Source: Halanaerobiales bacterium (GTDB taxonomy: Bacteria > Bacillota_F > Halanaerobiia > Halanaerobiales > DTU029). Taken from it: a stretch of 12,157 nucleotides of DNA. The notes under the pieces are model-generated. The model was not told the origin of the DNA. It saw only the letters and a list, made by a program, of their open reading frames with translations, and did no database searches. Below are positions 1 to 7,358 of the stretch, piece by piece. The stretch is taken from contig JADQBV010000140.1 of assembly GCA_016278415.1 (NCBI GenBank), positions 1 through 12,157 of the forward strand, in the 5' to 3' direction. Position numbers and translations under genes: made by a program. Numbering within the stretch: the stretch's first letter is position 1; each line of letters opens with the position of its first letter.

Positions 1-47
1 TGAATATCCTTGATTTATCAATGTTTTAAGACCTTTTCGCAGTAGAA

Positions 48-1034
48 TCATTTATATATTAATACATAATATATATCTGTTTTAGAAGCACTACCTACGA
101 TTGTTTCATCCCACTCCTGCCAGTTCAAATCAAGTCCCAAGATTTTATTACTATACTCTTTATAGATAGAAGCATTAATTTTTAAAGGAAATTTGTAAAT
201 ATAATTTTCTTTCCTCTGAAAACCACTTAAAGTAGGACCATATTCAATATTACCATCCTCATCTAAATAACCCGTATTTGTTTGGATTTCCTCTTCCCTA
301 TATAAGACATCATTCCATTTTAATGAACCTAATATATTTGATATCTTTATATATAAATTATAATCCCCTGGCAAAGTAAATTCTGAACTACAACCCAGAC
401 TATAACCACTACTCGCACCAGACTGAGAAGAATATACCTTTCTGTCAGCAGAAATCTGATAATTTATATCCAGTAAGGGATGATTACTATTTTCAGGTAA
501 GGCATAGCCCGTAAAGTCCTCCTGATGCAAACCTTCTCCTTTTAAAATATCCAAATAAAATTTGTATTTATATTGAACATTATTAAAAATAAAATCTTTC
601 TCATAATCTACTTTAAGTCCTTGATATTGAAATATATTACGTCTATAAGCTATATTATGGTAACTACCATCTTCATTATCAATATCTTTTATAAAATCAA
701 CAAAACCATCAGAGCCTACAAATCTTACTAACTTTTTATGAAAGAATCCCAGCTCCCAGTTATTATTAGATATGCTATAAGATTTTTTATTTTCAGATCT
801 ATAATTAAACTTTCCACTTATCCCTTTAGTATCTGAAAATTCTCTTAATGTTGGGATGGTGAACTTAGTTTCTAAAAAGATTTCCTTTAATTCATTAAGT
901 GAAATAAGATTTGTTTCATAGTTTATATAATAAGTATAATTAATGCTTTCTGCTTCAACAATACTACACAAGGAAAATATAAAAAACATTATTAATAGCA
1001 AGAAATTTACTCTATTTATAATCTTTTTCAACAT
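48..1034 (-). CDS. Secreted protein, possible outer-membrane beta-barrel, unnamed
   Basis: 328 residues from ATG at 1034, with AAAGGA 8 nt upstream. Signal peptide of about 28 residues (LIMFFIFSLCSIVEA/ES); Cys23 is not in a lipobox. The mature protein has Tyr-rich alternating strands, for example YKYKFYLDIL, YNLYIKISNILGSLKWNDV, YIYKFPLKINASIYKEY and ILGLDLNWQEWDE. The GYSLG...ISNILGSLKW stretch followed by a P-L-K-I-N-A-S-I-Y strand recalls barrel families with a 'gly-rich strand, N-[IL]-x-G-x-[IL]-K-W' pattern, but this is memory, not a search. The end is DIYYVLIYK, so a terminal aromatic residue is not the last one. The other Cys is C215. It follows the lipoprotein gene after a hairpin-filled gap and is probably in the same unit. 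Function unknown. Confidence 0.68.
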   Translation of the reverse strand: MLKKIINRVNFLLLIMFFIFSLCSIVEAESINYTYYINYETNLISLNELKEIFLETKFTIPTLREFSDTKGISGKFNYRSENKKSYSISNNNWELGFFHKKLVRFVGSDGFVDFIKDIDNEDGSYHNIAYRRNIFQYQGLKVDYEKDFIFNNVQYKYKFYLDILKGEGLHQEDFTGYALPENSNHPLLDINYQISADRKVYSSQSGASSGYSLGCSSEFTLPGDYNLYIKISNILGSLKWNDVLYREEEIQTNTGYLDEDGNIEYGPTLSGFQRKENYIYKFPLKINASIYKEYSNKILGLDLNWQEWDETIVGSASKTDIYYVLIYK

Positions 1035-1050
1035 AAATCGTATCCTTTCT

Positions 1051-1105
1051 AATATCTTAAAAGAGAAGATACTTTCGGAACTATCTTCTCTTTATTTAAG
1101 ATATT
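1051..1105 (-). repeat. Long intercistronic hairpin
   Basis: AATATCTTA (1051-1059) pairs with TAAGATATT (1097-1105), and AAAGAGAAGATA (1060-1071) pairs with TATCTTCTCTTT (1082-1093), with a 3-nt bulge between the arms and a further TT/AA pair in the loop: about 21-23 bp. It fills most of the 93-bp gap and ends 2 nt before the ribosome binding site (AAAGGA 1048-1043) of the next gene. Neither strand has a proper T run after it, so a processing, stability or attenuation role is more likely than termination. Confidence 0.7.
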
Positions 1106-1127
1106 ATATTATATCCTACCTAATTAG

Positions 1128-3350
1128 CTAATAAAGCAATTCAAAACTTTCCTGGTTATTATCATTAATACGATTGCCTTCCTCATTAAGATAATATACC
1201 TCTGGAACACCATAGCTTCCTTCTACTATTTCAGCCATTTTTTTACCTTCACTATTTGCCATATAACTATTATCAGTATCAATAGATCCATTTTCATAAC
1301 TTAGTAGGAACCTTACACCATCTTGATTTTCTAAATCAATAATAAGCAATCTATTATTCTCATTATTAGTAATATTTATTGTACCATTAATATTCTTATC
1401 GCCCCTATTAAACTCTATATCTATATTATTTTCTCCTTCTGTTGGTTTATTTACATCAGCAGATAGTACAAGTTGAACACCATTAAACTCGACGTGCTCT
1501 ACTAGACCTGTAAAATCAAATGACCCCGCTAGATATTGATATTCCTCTGTTGAATTATCTAAATTAATTAATATATCTCCATTCCAAGTATTAGTTGTTG
1601 GATTTTTATCCATATACATACCACTGAAACTAATACTATTTGCTAACAATTCTTCTTCGTAGTCGTTATACTCAAAGTTAATTTCCAAGTTCTCAATCTC
1701 TGACTTAAAATTTGAACTAGTATATCTTGGTAGTCCTAATGGTTCTACTGATCTTGGCATTACTTCTTCTTCTGGAAAAGACGTTTCCAGAAGACCGCTA
1801 AAAGATAAACTTGCATTTACCGGATCATTATTGAAAAGGTCATTACTTCCACTAGCAGTTAATATTATATTCCCATTTATAGTAATATGGTCTGCTATCA
1901 AACTACCTGAATAAGATACAGTAGCTTCACTTAACAGATCCGATGAATTTGTCTCTGCAGCAAAAGTCATATCCATATCAACTGTTCCACTTTCTACTCC
2001 TCTATAAATCCCATCTATACTAAATTCTGTATTTAAAGGAATAATAATTTTTTCAGTTTCTGAGATTGCCTTTAGCTCAGTTCCATTAGTACTAACAAGC
2101 GATAAACTAGCATTGAAATAGTAGTCAGCATTTTCATTATTTACTATATAATCAAAGTCTGCCTCTTCCAGGTTATATATTGTATAACCATCCTCTTCAT
2201 ACATTATTTCGTTTAGATTTGTCAATCTCACCTCTACTGTAAAACCATAAGTAACACTAGTAGTATCTTTATCAATTAATGTCCATGTCCAATCTCCCTC
2301 AGGATAGATTTCAAAACCTGTATTATCTGGAAATTCTCTAGGCAAATCAGCTATTTCATATGGAGTCGACTTATTTGGCTCTACATAAATAAATCTTTCT
2401 GTAATAATGTTTCCAAAATATGTATTAAATTCAGATGTGATTGTATTTATTAAATCAGAAGTCTGGGTCATATTATGACTAATAACACCAACCTGTTTAT
2501 AGGCAGTATTTCCTAGAAAAATACCGCTCTGACGAACATCTTCCAATGCAGACTTGGCAGGATAATAAAACTCTCTGCTGTTTTCTATTATCTCTTTACA
2601 CTTGTTTTTTAGGTTCTGATAATATGCAAGCCCATTGACTATATTATCTTCATTTACTAGGATATTGCCATTTTCATCTCGTAAAAGGTGACTGTCTTCT
2701 GCATCTAATAATAATTTTAAATTTTGACCATTAGTAAATTGCTTGGCTGAATTAATAACATCCCCTAAGTCATCAGCAGATATATTAGTATCACCCTTAC
2801 TTCTTTCTTCTCTAATAAGGATTGTCGCTAATGTAGTAGCCGCATTTACATTTCCAACCGGATCTCCACCTATTTCTACCGTATTCCCTACATCAGGAAT
2901 AATCGCAGACATATAAACCTGTTCACCAGTATCTAAATCTTTAGTAACTATAATTTCGACAGTTTCACCACTTGGAATACCGTCAATAGTATAATTTCCA
3001 TTAACATCGGTAGTAGCTACTATTTCCTGGCCATTTTGATTCCTGACTGGCTCATTTGTACCATAATAAACAACAATTACCGAAGCATTAGAAAGTGGTG
3101 TCTCTCCAGGTAATGCATACACCTTAGATCCCGCTACGTACTGCCACATTCGAGCTAGTATATTATCATAACTGTTTTTTAAAGTTAAATCTGGAAGACC
3201 AGTAGTTGCAGTAGGTGCATACACAATCCCGCTTAAAGAATTTGTCTCAATACTAGGTAGATCTTGTCCACCGCCGCCGCCACTACAACCTATTAATCCC
3301 AAAGATATTACAATAAAACCTATTAATAAAAAACATTTTTTCCAATTCAT
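1128..3350 (-). CDS. Large lipoprotein with carboxypeptidase-regulatory-like domain
   Basis: 740 residues from ATG at 3350. Lipoprotein signal: KK near the N-terminus, a hydrophobic core, and lipobox LIGC with Cys22, followed by SGGGGG, a flexible tether. Ser at +2 would favour outer-membrane sorting by the E. coli rule. Residues about 39-137 resemble a carboxypeptidase-regulatory-like beta-sandwich (LSGIVYAP, PLSNASVIVVY, TTDVNGNYTIDGIPSGETVEIIV). Residues about 165-320 are mainly helical and include Cys251. Residues about 355-690 are beta-rich and contain a recurring [YF]-[ST]-G motif (480, 517, 575, 612), often followed by a strand with NG (ITINGNIIL, VEFNGVQLVL), like repeated units of one sheet. 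Many Asn, Asp and Glu residues. I know no named family with this order. The next gene follows after 93 bp. Probably on the outer membrane, facing either side; function unknown. Confidence 0.8.
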   Translation of the reverse strand: MNWKKCFLLIGFIVISLGLIGCSGGGGGQDLPSIETNSLSGIVYAPTATTGLPDLTLKNSYDNILARMWQYVAGSKVYALPGETPLSNASVIVVYYGTNEPVRNQNGQEIVATTDVNGNYTIDGIPSGETVEIIVTKDLDTGEQVYMSAIIPDVGNTVEIGGDPVGNVNAATTLATILIREERSKGDTNISADDLGDVINSAKQFTNGQNLKLLLDAEDSHLLRDENGNILVNEDNIVNGLAYYQNLKNKCKEIIENSREFYYPAKSALEDVRQSGIFLGNTAYKQVGVISHNMTQTSDLINTITSEFNTYFGNIITERFIYVEPNKSTPYEIADLPREFPDNTGFEIYPEGDWTWTLIDKDTTSVTYGFTVEVRLTNLNEIMYEEDGYTIYNLEEADFDYIVNNENADYYFNASLSLVSTNGTELKAISETEKIIIPLNTEFSIDGIYRGVESGTVDMDMTFAAETNSSDLLSEATVSYSGSLIADHITINGNIILTASGSNDLFNNDPVNASLSFSGLLETSFPEEEVMPRSVEPLGLPRYTSSNFKSEIENLEINFEYNDYEEELLANSISFSGMYMDKNPTTNTWNGDILINLDNSTEEYQYLAGSFDFTGLVEHVEFNGVQLVLSADVNKPTEGENNIDIEFNRGDKNINGTINITNNENNRLLIIDLENQDGVRFLLSYENGSIDTDNSYMANSEGKKMAEIVEGSYGVPEVYYLNEEGNRINDNNQESFELLY

Positions 3351-3401
3351 CTATACTCCCCCTTATTTTAATTTTTTACGTATCTTTAAGTTATTGTTAT
3401 G

Positions 3402-3407
3402 ATTATA
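3402..3407 (-). promoter_or_regulatory. Candidate -10 box of the lipoprotein gene
   Basis: A perfect TATAAT (3407-3402) is placed 52 bp before the ATG at 3350, without a clear -35 box. The ribosome binding site AAGGGGGAG (3364-3356) is strong and ends 5 nt before the ATG. Confidence 0.4.
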
Positions 3408-3536
3408 CACTTAATACTTTTTTCCTGCATAATTTAACATAAAACTTAATTTTTTAGTTAAATATGACATAAATAACTTTCTATAAAAACTTATATAATA
3501 TACTTAACTTTACTTTCAAGCACAAATAAATTAATA

Positions 3537-4232
3537 TTACAAGTCCCACTTAAATCCTACATTAAACTTCTTATTATCCTTATTAGTACTTCCAGAGATT
3601 GGATTAAAAGTTGTCCAATCAAATTTTAGACCACTATTTATAGTTAGTTTATCTGAGATATCCCAATCCCAGGAAAGACTAACTTTATCATAGATGTTAT
3701 CTTTTGCCTTATTATTAGGATACTCTTTCCACTGTCGCTGTAAATATAGAGTGAGATCATTCACTTCATTTATTGAATAATCAACCTGGTATTTTAGGCG
3801 CAACTGATTATATGTATTATTCTCTTCATTTTCATAGTTCTTGTCTCTATAATCAAGCATTACTTTGTTATTAAGCTGTTTATTAATTTTAAATTTATAG
3901 TTTGTCCATAGGTCAAGAGACAAATTATTATAATTAATCTTTTCCTGATAATCCTTATTGTTATATTGGACCTTAATATAATAATAATCAGATTTATTCA
4001 ATTTTTGTTTAAACCTTAACCATAGTTTATTATAGCGATAAGTATCAACTATATCCTCTTCAACCTCATCTTCATTTAAGTATTCTACATCAAATATGTC
4101 AATATATACTCTTTCACCAACTTCATAATTACCGCTAATTTCAGGCTTATAATCTCCAGCAAATGATTGTATTGTTATAATAAAAAAGATTAAGATGATT
4201 AGAATTATATTTATACTTACTCTTCTCTTCAT
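3537..4232 (-). CDS. Putative small outer-membrane beta-barrel protein, unnamed
   Basis: 231 residues from ATG at 4232, with AAAGGAG 7 nt upstream; a TTG one codon earlier is too close to that site. Signal peptide MKRRVSINIILIILIFFIITIQSFAG. The mature part is rich in Tyr, Trp, Asn, Lys and Asp and is almost wholly made of alternating strands joined by short polar turns: KLWLRFKQKLNKSDYYYIKV, LSLDLWTNYKFKI, LRLKYQVDYSI, LTLYLQRQWKEY, VSLSWDWDIS, LTINSGLKFDWT, FNVGFKWDL. About ten strands can be drawn. The last residue is Leu after Trp-Asp rather than Phe, a possible variant assembly signal. No Cys. I do not recognise a family; the fold call comes from strand pattern and context. No strong terminator follows (3351-3536), only a weak 6-bp inverted repeat at 3433-3462, so some read-through into the lipoprotein gene is possible. 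Confidence 0.75.
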   Translation of the reverse strand: MKRRVSINIILIILIFFIITIQSFAGDYKPEISGNYEVGERVYIDIFDVEYLNEDEVEEDIVDTYRYNKLWLRFKQKLNKSDYYYIKVQYNNKDYQEKINYNNLSLDLWTNYKFKINKQLNNKVMLDYRDKNYENEENNTYNQLRLKYQVDYSINEVNDLTLYLQRQWKEYPNNKAKDNIYDKVSLSWDWDISDKLTINSGLKFDWTTFNPISGSTNKDNKKFNVGFKWDL

Positions 4233-4254
4233 CAAACCACTCCTTTAACAGAAA

Positions 4255-4327
4255 AATTAGAGCTTACTACAATAATAAAAGTAGATATTACAATATATTC
4301 TATTATAACTGTAAAACCGCTCTAATT
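4255..4327 (-). promoter_or_regulatory. Structured leader/operator region of the 4232-3537 gene
   Basis: The 339-bp spacer 4233-4571 holds, besides the hairpins above, a 9-bp long-range pair AATTAGAGC/GCTCTAATT (4255-4263 with 4319-4327) that encloses TTACA/TGTAA (4288-4292 with 4310-4314) and CTAC/GTAG (4267-4270 with 4281-4284). As minus-strand RNA this could fold as a three-way junction whose closing arm runs into a T-rich stretch about 7 nt before the ribosome binding site. Two TATAAT boxes fall inside (4330-4325 and 4307-4302), neither with a good -35, so part of it may instead be promoter and operator. 4331-4450 shows only AT-rich sequence with nothing firm. Confidence 0.35.
4281..4303 (+). 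repeat. Copy 2 of the shared 23-bp intergenic element
   Basis: GTAG, three bases, TTACAATATATTCTAT on the plus strand, identical at 20 of 23 positions to the minus-strand element at 5472-5494. It contains TATTACAATAT at 4286-4296, also present at 7337-7347 by the lptD start site, and sits just after a TATAAT box (4307-4302). Confidence 0.6.
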
Positions 4328-4458
4328 ATATTATTGTATATTCACAGGTATAACCCCTTTATTTTTTTACTATTTTTTCTAATTTAAATTGTTGAGTATA
4401 GATATTAATACTTCAGACTTTCGATTTTTTATTACCTATGACAATGAATAGCTATCTT

Positions 4459-4491
4459 AAACTGGAAATCATATGACTATATTTCCAGTTT
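4459..4491. repeat. Second 11-bp inverted repeat next to the terminator
   Basis: AAACTGGAAAT (4459-4469) and ATTTCCAGTTT (4481-4491) pair perfectly with an 11-nt centre. It lies one base from the T run of the 4493-4530 terminator. Neither strand has a T run after it, so it is not itself a classical terminator; it may be a backup stop or a binding site. Confidence 0.6.
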
Positions 4492-4492
4492 C

Positions 4493-4530
4493 AAAAAAAT
4501 AATCCCTAGACATATATCCAGGGATTATTT
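4493..4530 (-). terminator. Rho-independent terminator of the 5321-4572 barrel gene
   Basis: An 11-bp perfect stem (AAATAATCCCT 4530-4520 with AGGGATTATTT 4507-4497, minus sense), a 12-nt loop, and a T run continuing to 4493 (seven T in all, partly within the stem). It starts about 40 nt after the stop codon at 4572. Confidence 0.88.
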
Positions 4531-4571
4531 CACCTATTTAAAACAATTAAAAATATTATTCTTTAATAACT

Positions 4572-5321
4572 CTAGAAACTATAATTAACTCCTATTGCAA
4601 ACTTTATACCAGAATAGTTAACAGATATTTCAGTATCTGATATTACATCATTAATATCTGTTAACTCATCACCATTATATACCTTATCAATATCTACAGT
4701 TCCAGTAATATAAGATGCACTACTTAGTATTGATATTTCATCTGTTATAGGATAATTTGCTTCAGCTCCTATCTGATATTCCACACCATTACCACTTGCG
4801 AGATCTTCATTAATACTTTCATCTATGCTATAATAATCTACATTTATTCCAGCATCTAATGTAGAGGTAAGGCTATTTGAACTAATCGCACCTCTTAAAG
4901 CAAATATATCGTTAATAGCATATAATCCTTCTATATACGGTCCTGATAGGCTATTAATCAAATTCAAGTTACCATTTAAAACTGAAGTGCCGTCATATTC
5001 AACATCCAAACCTAATCCAGATTTAAAAGACTTGCTTTCATATCCTGCCCCTAAGCCAAAACCATTATCAAATAAATATCTCATTCCACCATAATATCCT
5101 GCAGCACCTTCTTCACTCTCAAGCGAAATTCCAAGTACAGAAGACTCTTGAGCTGCTAAAGTATATCGCTCACGTTCATCTTCAATTAATTCTGTTTTAA
5201 TATTAAGATCCACATCTATCTTACTTATAGTAGGACCACCAACGAACTCAAATCCGCCAGCTGCAACACCCATCGACATTACAAACAAAAGAACAATCAC
5301 AAATAGACTTACTCTTTTCAT
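4572..5321 (-). CDS. Small outer-membrane beta-barrel protein (OmpX/OmpW-like)
   Basis: 249 residues from ATG at 5321. GGGAGG lies 12 nt upstream, somewhat far; a GTG at 5330 would be only 3 nt from that site, so ATG is preferred. Signal peptide MKRVSLFVIVLLFVMSMGVAAG. The mature protein starts FEFVGGPTISKIDVDL and shows strand pairs of a compact, probably eight-stranded barrel: YYGGMRYLFDNGFGLGAGYES, GPYIEGLYAINDIFALRGAIS, YQIGAEANYPITDEISILSSA, and a last strand IKFAIGVNYSF with a terminal Phe. Glycine/aromatic alternation and the periodic turns (DNG, INDI, ITDE) fit small OMP families, but no specific member is recognised. No Cys. It is separated from lptD by a terminator and ends with its own, so it is expressed as a single gene. 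Role unknown; membrane structure or adaptation is a guess. Confidence 0.8.
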   Translation of the reverse strand: MKRVSLFVIVLLFVMSMGVAAGGFEFVGGPTISKIDVDLNIKTELIEDERERYTLAAQESSVLGISLESEEGAAGYYGGMRYLFDNGFGLGAGYESKSFKSGLGLDVEYDGTSVLNGNLNLINSLSGPYIEGLYAINDIFALRGAISSNSLTSTLDAGINVDYYSIDESINEDLASGNGVEYQIGAEANYPITDEISILSSASYITGTVDIDKVYNGDELTDINDVISDTEISVNYSGIKFAIGVNYSF

Positions 5322-5370
5322 AATAATCACATACCTCCCGAGATTTTTTGGGATTTATAATAATTCCCAT

Positions 5371-5398
5371 TTTATGTTCTATAAGAGTATATATTCAA
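5371..5398 (-). promoter_or_regulatory. Candidate promoter of the 5321-4572 barrel gene
   Basis: TTGAAT (5398-5393), a 16-nt spacer, and CATAAA (5376-5371), four of six matches each. Immediately downstream a short hairpin (5350-5368, GGGA/TCCC ends, one T-T mismatch, 3-nt loop) would form near the 5' end of the message, before the ribosome binding site GGGAGG (5339-5334). AT-rich background makes the exact boxes uncertain. Confidence 0.4.
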
Positions 5399-5451
5399 TA
5401 TAATTAAATATATTCCTGTTAATTTATGTAATTATTTTACTTCTTTTTGCA

Positions 5452-5485
5452 ACAATATACGCTATAGTATTATAGAATATATTGT
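5452..5485. repeat. Interrupted palindrome upstream of the 5321-4572 barrel gene
   Basis: On the plus strand ACAATATA (5452-5459) and CTATA (5462-5466) are mirrored by TATAG (5471-5475) and TATATTGT (5478-5485): 8 bp, a 2-bp mismatch, 5 bp and a 4-nt centre. It is symmetric and lies about 130-165 bp before the start codon. It could be a protein-binding dyad or a hairpin if transcribed. Its minus-strand half shares the element described at 5472-5494. Confidence 0.55.
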
Positions 5486-5494
5486 AAAAACTAC
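5472..5494 (-). repeat. Copy 1 of a shared 23-bp intergenic element
   Basis: Minus-strand sequence GTAG, three bases, TTACAATATATTCTAT. The same pattern is found on the plus strand at 4281-4303, upstream of the next barrel gene: 20 of 23 positions are identical, 16 of them in one block. The two copies are in opposite orientation with respect to the genes they precede. Confidence 0.6.
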
Positions 5495-5534
5495 TATTTA
5501 TAATAAAGTATAGATAGATTAGACTAATTTATAC

Positions 5535-5571
5535 AAAAAAATATCCCCCTAGTTTCAGGCCAGAGGGATAT
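5535..5571 (-). terminator. Rho-independent terminator of lptD
   Basis: A 10-bp stem with one G-U pair (ATATCCCTCT 5571-5562 with AGGGGGATAT 5550-5541, minus sense), an 11-nt loop, then six T (5540-5535). It starts 36 nt after the lptD stop codon. Confidence 0.93.
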
Positions 5572-5607
5572 TTATAATAAAATTTTCTTATTTTCTTGTA
5601 AAAACTA

Positions 5608-7281
5608 CTAAAAATTAATACCAAGTTCAAAGGACTCATCAACTAAATCGTACCCTACATAGTAGGAGTAACAATCAAACTGTCTTGTCAATTTGACATT
5701 AAGATCCTCTAATTTTTTATCCTCCAGTTCATAACTAGCTTCAATATCAAACTTTATAGAATCATATTTAGAAATGCGATAACTAATACCAACTGCAGGA
5801 CTTATAATCTCTTTAACCTCTTTTTTATCTTCAGGCAAATAAGCCGCTCCTGTCTGCCAGGAATAATTATAGCCAAGACCATAATCAATAGTTAACTTTT
5901 TATTTATATCATTATTCATTTTCGTATTAAACCCTAATAAGTAATAATTATAGTGATTTTCTTCTATGGAATTTCCATTATCATCAGATATATAGTAATT
6001 ACCCTCAAACTGACCATATAAATTAATATTTAATTTATCATTAACAACAAAGTTTTTATTTAATCCAAGATCTAGTCGGGCTTTATCACTACTAATACCT
6101 TTATTTGCTACCTTACCAATCCCTATTGACGAATTAATATCAATACCAGAATAATTATATTTTAAGTCCTCTATACTTAAATATGGAAGGTAATCTATAA
6201 CATAGCCTTTTTTATATAATAATTTAATTGGACTACTATTATTATACCTAATACTATAGAGTTCATTACTTAATTCACTTTCAATAAACTTATTAAAATA
6301 TTTAAAATCATACTTCTGGTGTTTATATCTCATATCAAATTCGATAATATTTTTCTCACTAACATATTCATACTTATAAAAAGAATAAATATCTAGACCA
6401 TTATTCATGTAATGTAATCCTCCACTAAGCTCATTGGTCTCCTCAATCTCTCCATCATCGTCTTCATCCTCTTTATAAAGATATGAATTAATTATTTCTA
6501 AATTAGAATATATACTGTACCTATTTTCCATTTCAAAATCTTTTTCACCATATTGGTTCAGTTGAGCACTTATATTTCCCGATAGTCTCTCAGTTAGTTC
6601 ATAAGGATATTCAATTCCCAGAAATATACCATCTGCTGAATTATACCCCAAACTGGTAGCAAGAGAAACCCTATCAAAACTACCAGTACTATGATTAAAT
6701 TTCACTGTATATACAGGGAGATAAAATACTCTATATCCATTAAAATAGAACCAGACACCTTTTGCAACTATTCTGTCCTCTGGATAAACCGTTACTCTCT
6801 TTGCTTTTATTGAGTAATGTGGATTAGGTAGAACACAGGGTGTTAACTCCACCTCATTAATTTCAAAATCATTACCTTCTTTTAAAGTTATATTTTTACC
6901 TGATACAGATAGATCACTTATTTTTGATGATACCCCAGAGATTGAACCTGTCAATGTATGATAATTAAAGTCAAGAGAAGTTCCCTTATATACTTGTTCA
7001 CCTACTTTAATACTCATTTGCTCTCCAACAGCCCTAACAACATTCTCCTCGTAAAAAACTGCAATTTCATCAGCTACTATCATAATATTATCTGATTTAA
7101 AATGAGCATTATTTGTAGCAACTAATACTCCTTGCTTGTTATCATAAGATATCCAACCATCTGCAGTAAGACGATAAGGTATATCAGTAGTCTCCATTTC
7201 TATTTTTTGACTCTCTGCTGCTAGTAGTGGAACTGATATACCTATAATAATAATTAGAAGAACAAGAATTTTTTTATACAA
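5608..7281 (-). CDS. lptD: LPS-assembly outer-membrane protein LptD (OstA/Imp)
   Basis: 557 residues. The start is TTG at 7281 with AAAGG 9 nt upstream, and leads directly into a signal peptide (residues 1-22, LLAA/ES). Residues about 30-150 are the OstA/LptA-like periplasmic beta-jellyroll (TADGWISYDNKQGVLVATNN, then VADEIAVFYEEN). Residues 147-195 (TPC-LPNPHYS, RIVAKGVWFYFNGYRVFYLPVYTV) match the conserved hinge of LptD into the barrel. Residues about 200-557 are amphipathic strands ending FELGINF. LptD is the outer-membrane barrel that receives LPS from the Lpt bridge and inserts it into the outer leaflet. It is shorter than the ~780 residues of E. coli, because barrel loops are compact. 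Exactly two Cys are present, C149 and C537, in places that correspond to C173 and the C724/C725 pair of E. coli. Monocistronic, with its own promoter and terminator. No LptE-like lipoprotein gene was recognised nearby. Confidence 0.95.
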   Translation of the reverse strand: MYKKILVLLIIIIGISVPLLAAESQKIEMETTDIPYRLTADGWISYDNKQGVLVATNNAHFKSDNIMIVADEIAVFYEENVVRAVGEQMSIKVGEQVYKGTSLDFNYHTLTGSISGVSSKISDLSVSGKNITLKEGNDFEINEVELTPCVLPNPHYSIKAKRVTVYPEDRIVAKGVWFYFNGYRVFYLPVYTVKFNHSTGSFDRVSLATSLGYNSADGIFLGIEYPYELTERLSGNISAQLNQYGEKDFEMENRYSIYSNLEIINSYLYKEDEDDDGEIEETNELSGGLHYMNNGLDIYSFYKYEYVSEKNIIEFDMRYKHQKYDFKYFNKFIESELSNELYSIRYNNSSPIKLLYKKGYVIDYLPYLSIEDLKYNYSGIDINSSIGIGKVANKGISSDKARLDLGLNKNFVVNDKLNINLYGQFEGNYYISDDNGNSIEENHYNYYLLGFNTKMNNDINKKLTIDYGLGYNYSWQTGAAYLPEDKKEVKEIISPAVGISYRISKYDSIKFDIEASYELEDKKLEDLNVKLTRQFDCYSYYVGYDLVDESFELGINF

Positions 7282-7335
7282 AATAATCAGCCTTTCTTGT
7301 TTATAACACTATATCATACTATTATCACTTAATAG

Positions 7336-7358
7336 TTATTACAATATTTATTACAATA
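7336..7358 (-). repeat. Tandem 11-bp direct repeat at the lptD transcription start
   Basis: The 11-mer TATTGTAATAA (minus sense) occurs at 7358-7348 and again at 7346-7336, a 12-bp period with one base between. The repeats begin immediately after the -10 box and cover the expected start of transcription, a position typical of repressor operators. Related TATTACAATAT (plus sense) is also found at 4286-4296 upstream of another barrel gene. Sequence identity is seen; the operator role is inferred. Confidence 0.6.

Noticed and set aside
1..21. Possible start of a further minus-strand gene (TTG at 21-19, AAAAGG about 10 nt upstream)
   Set aside because: Only seven codons are visible before the window edge, too few to support a gene.
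943..1131. Plus-strand open frame of 62 codons
   Set aside because: It overlaps the start of the 1034-48 gene and the hairpin spacer, has no ribosome binding site, and its protein is low-complexity Ile/Leu/Ser/Asn typical of an antisense frame in AT-rich DNA.
3433..3462. Weak inverted repeat TTTAAC/GTTAAA as terminator of the 4232-3537 gene
   Set aside because: The stem is 6 AT-rich pairs, then mismatches, and no T run follows on the minus strand, so it is not counted as a terminator.
5328..5330. GTG at 5330 as start of the small barrel gene
   Set aside because: It is only 3 nt from the GGGAGG site; the ATG at 5321 gives a normal signal peptide at a workable spacing.
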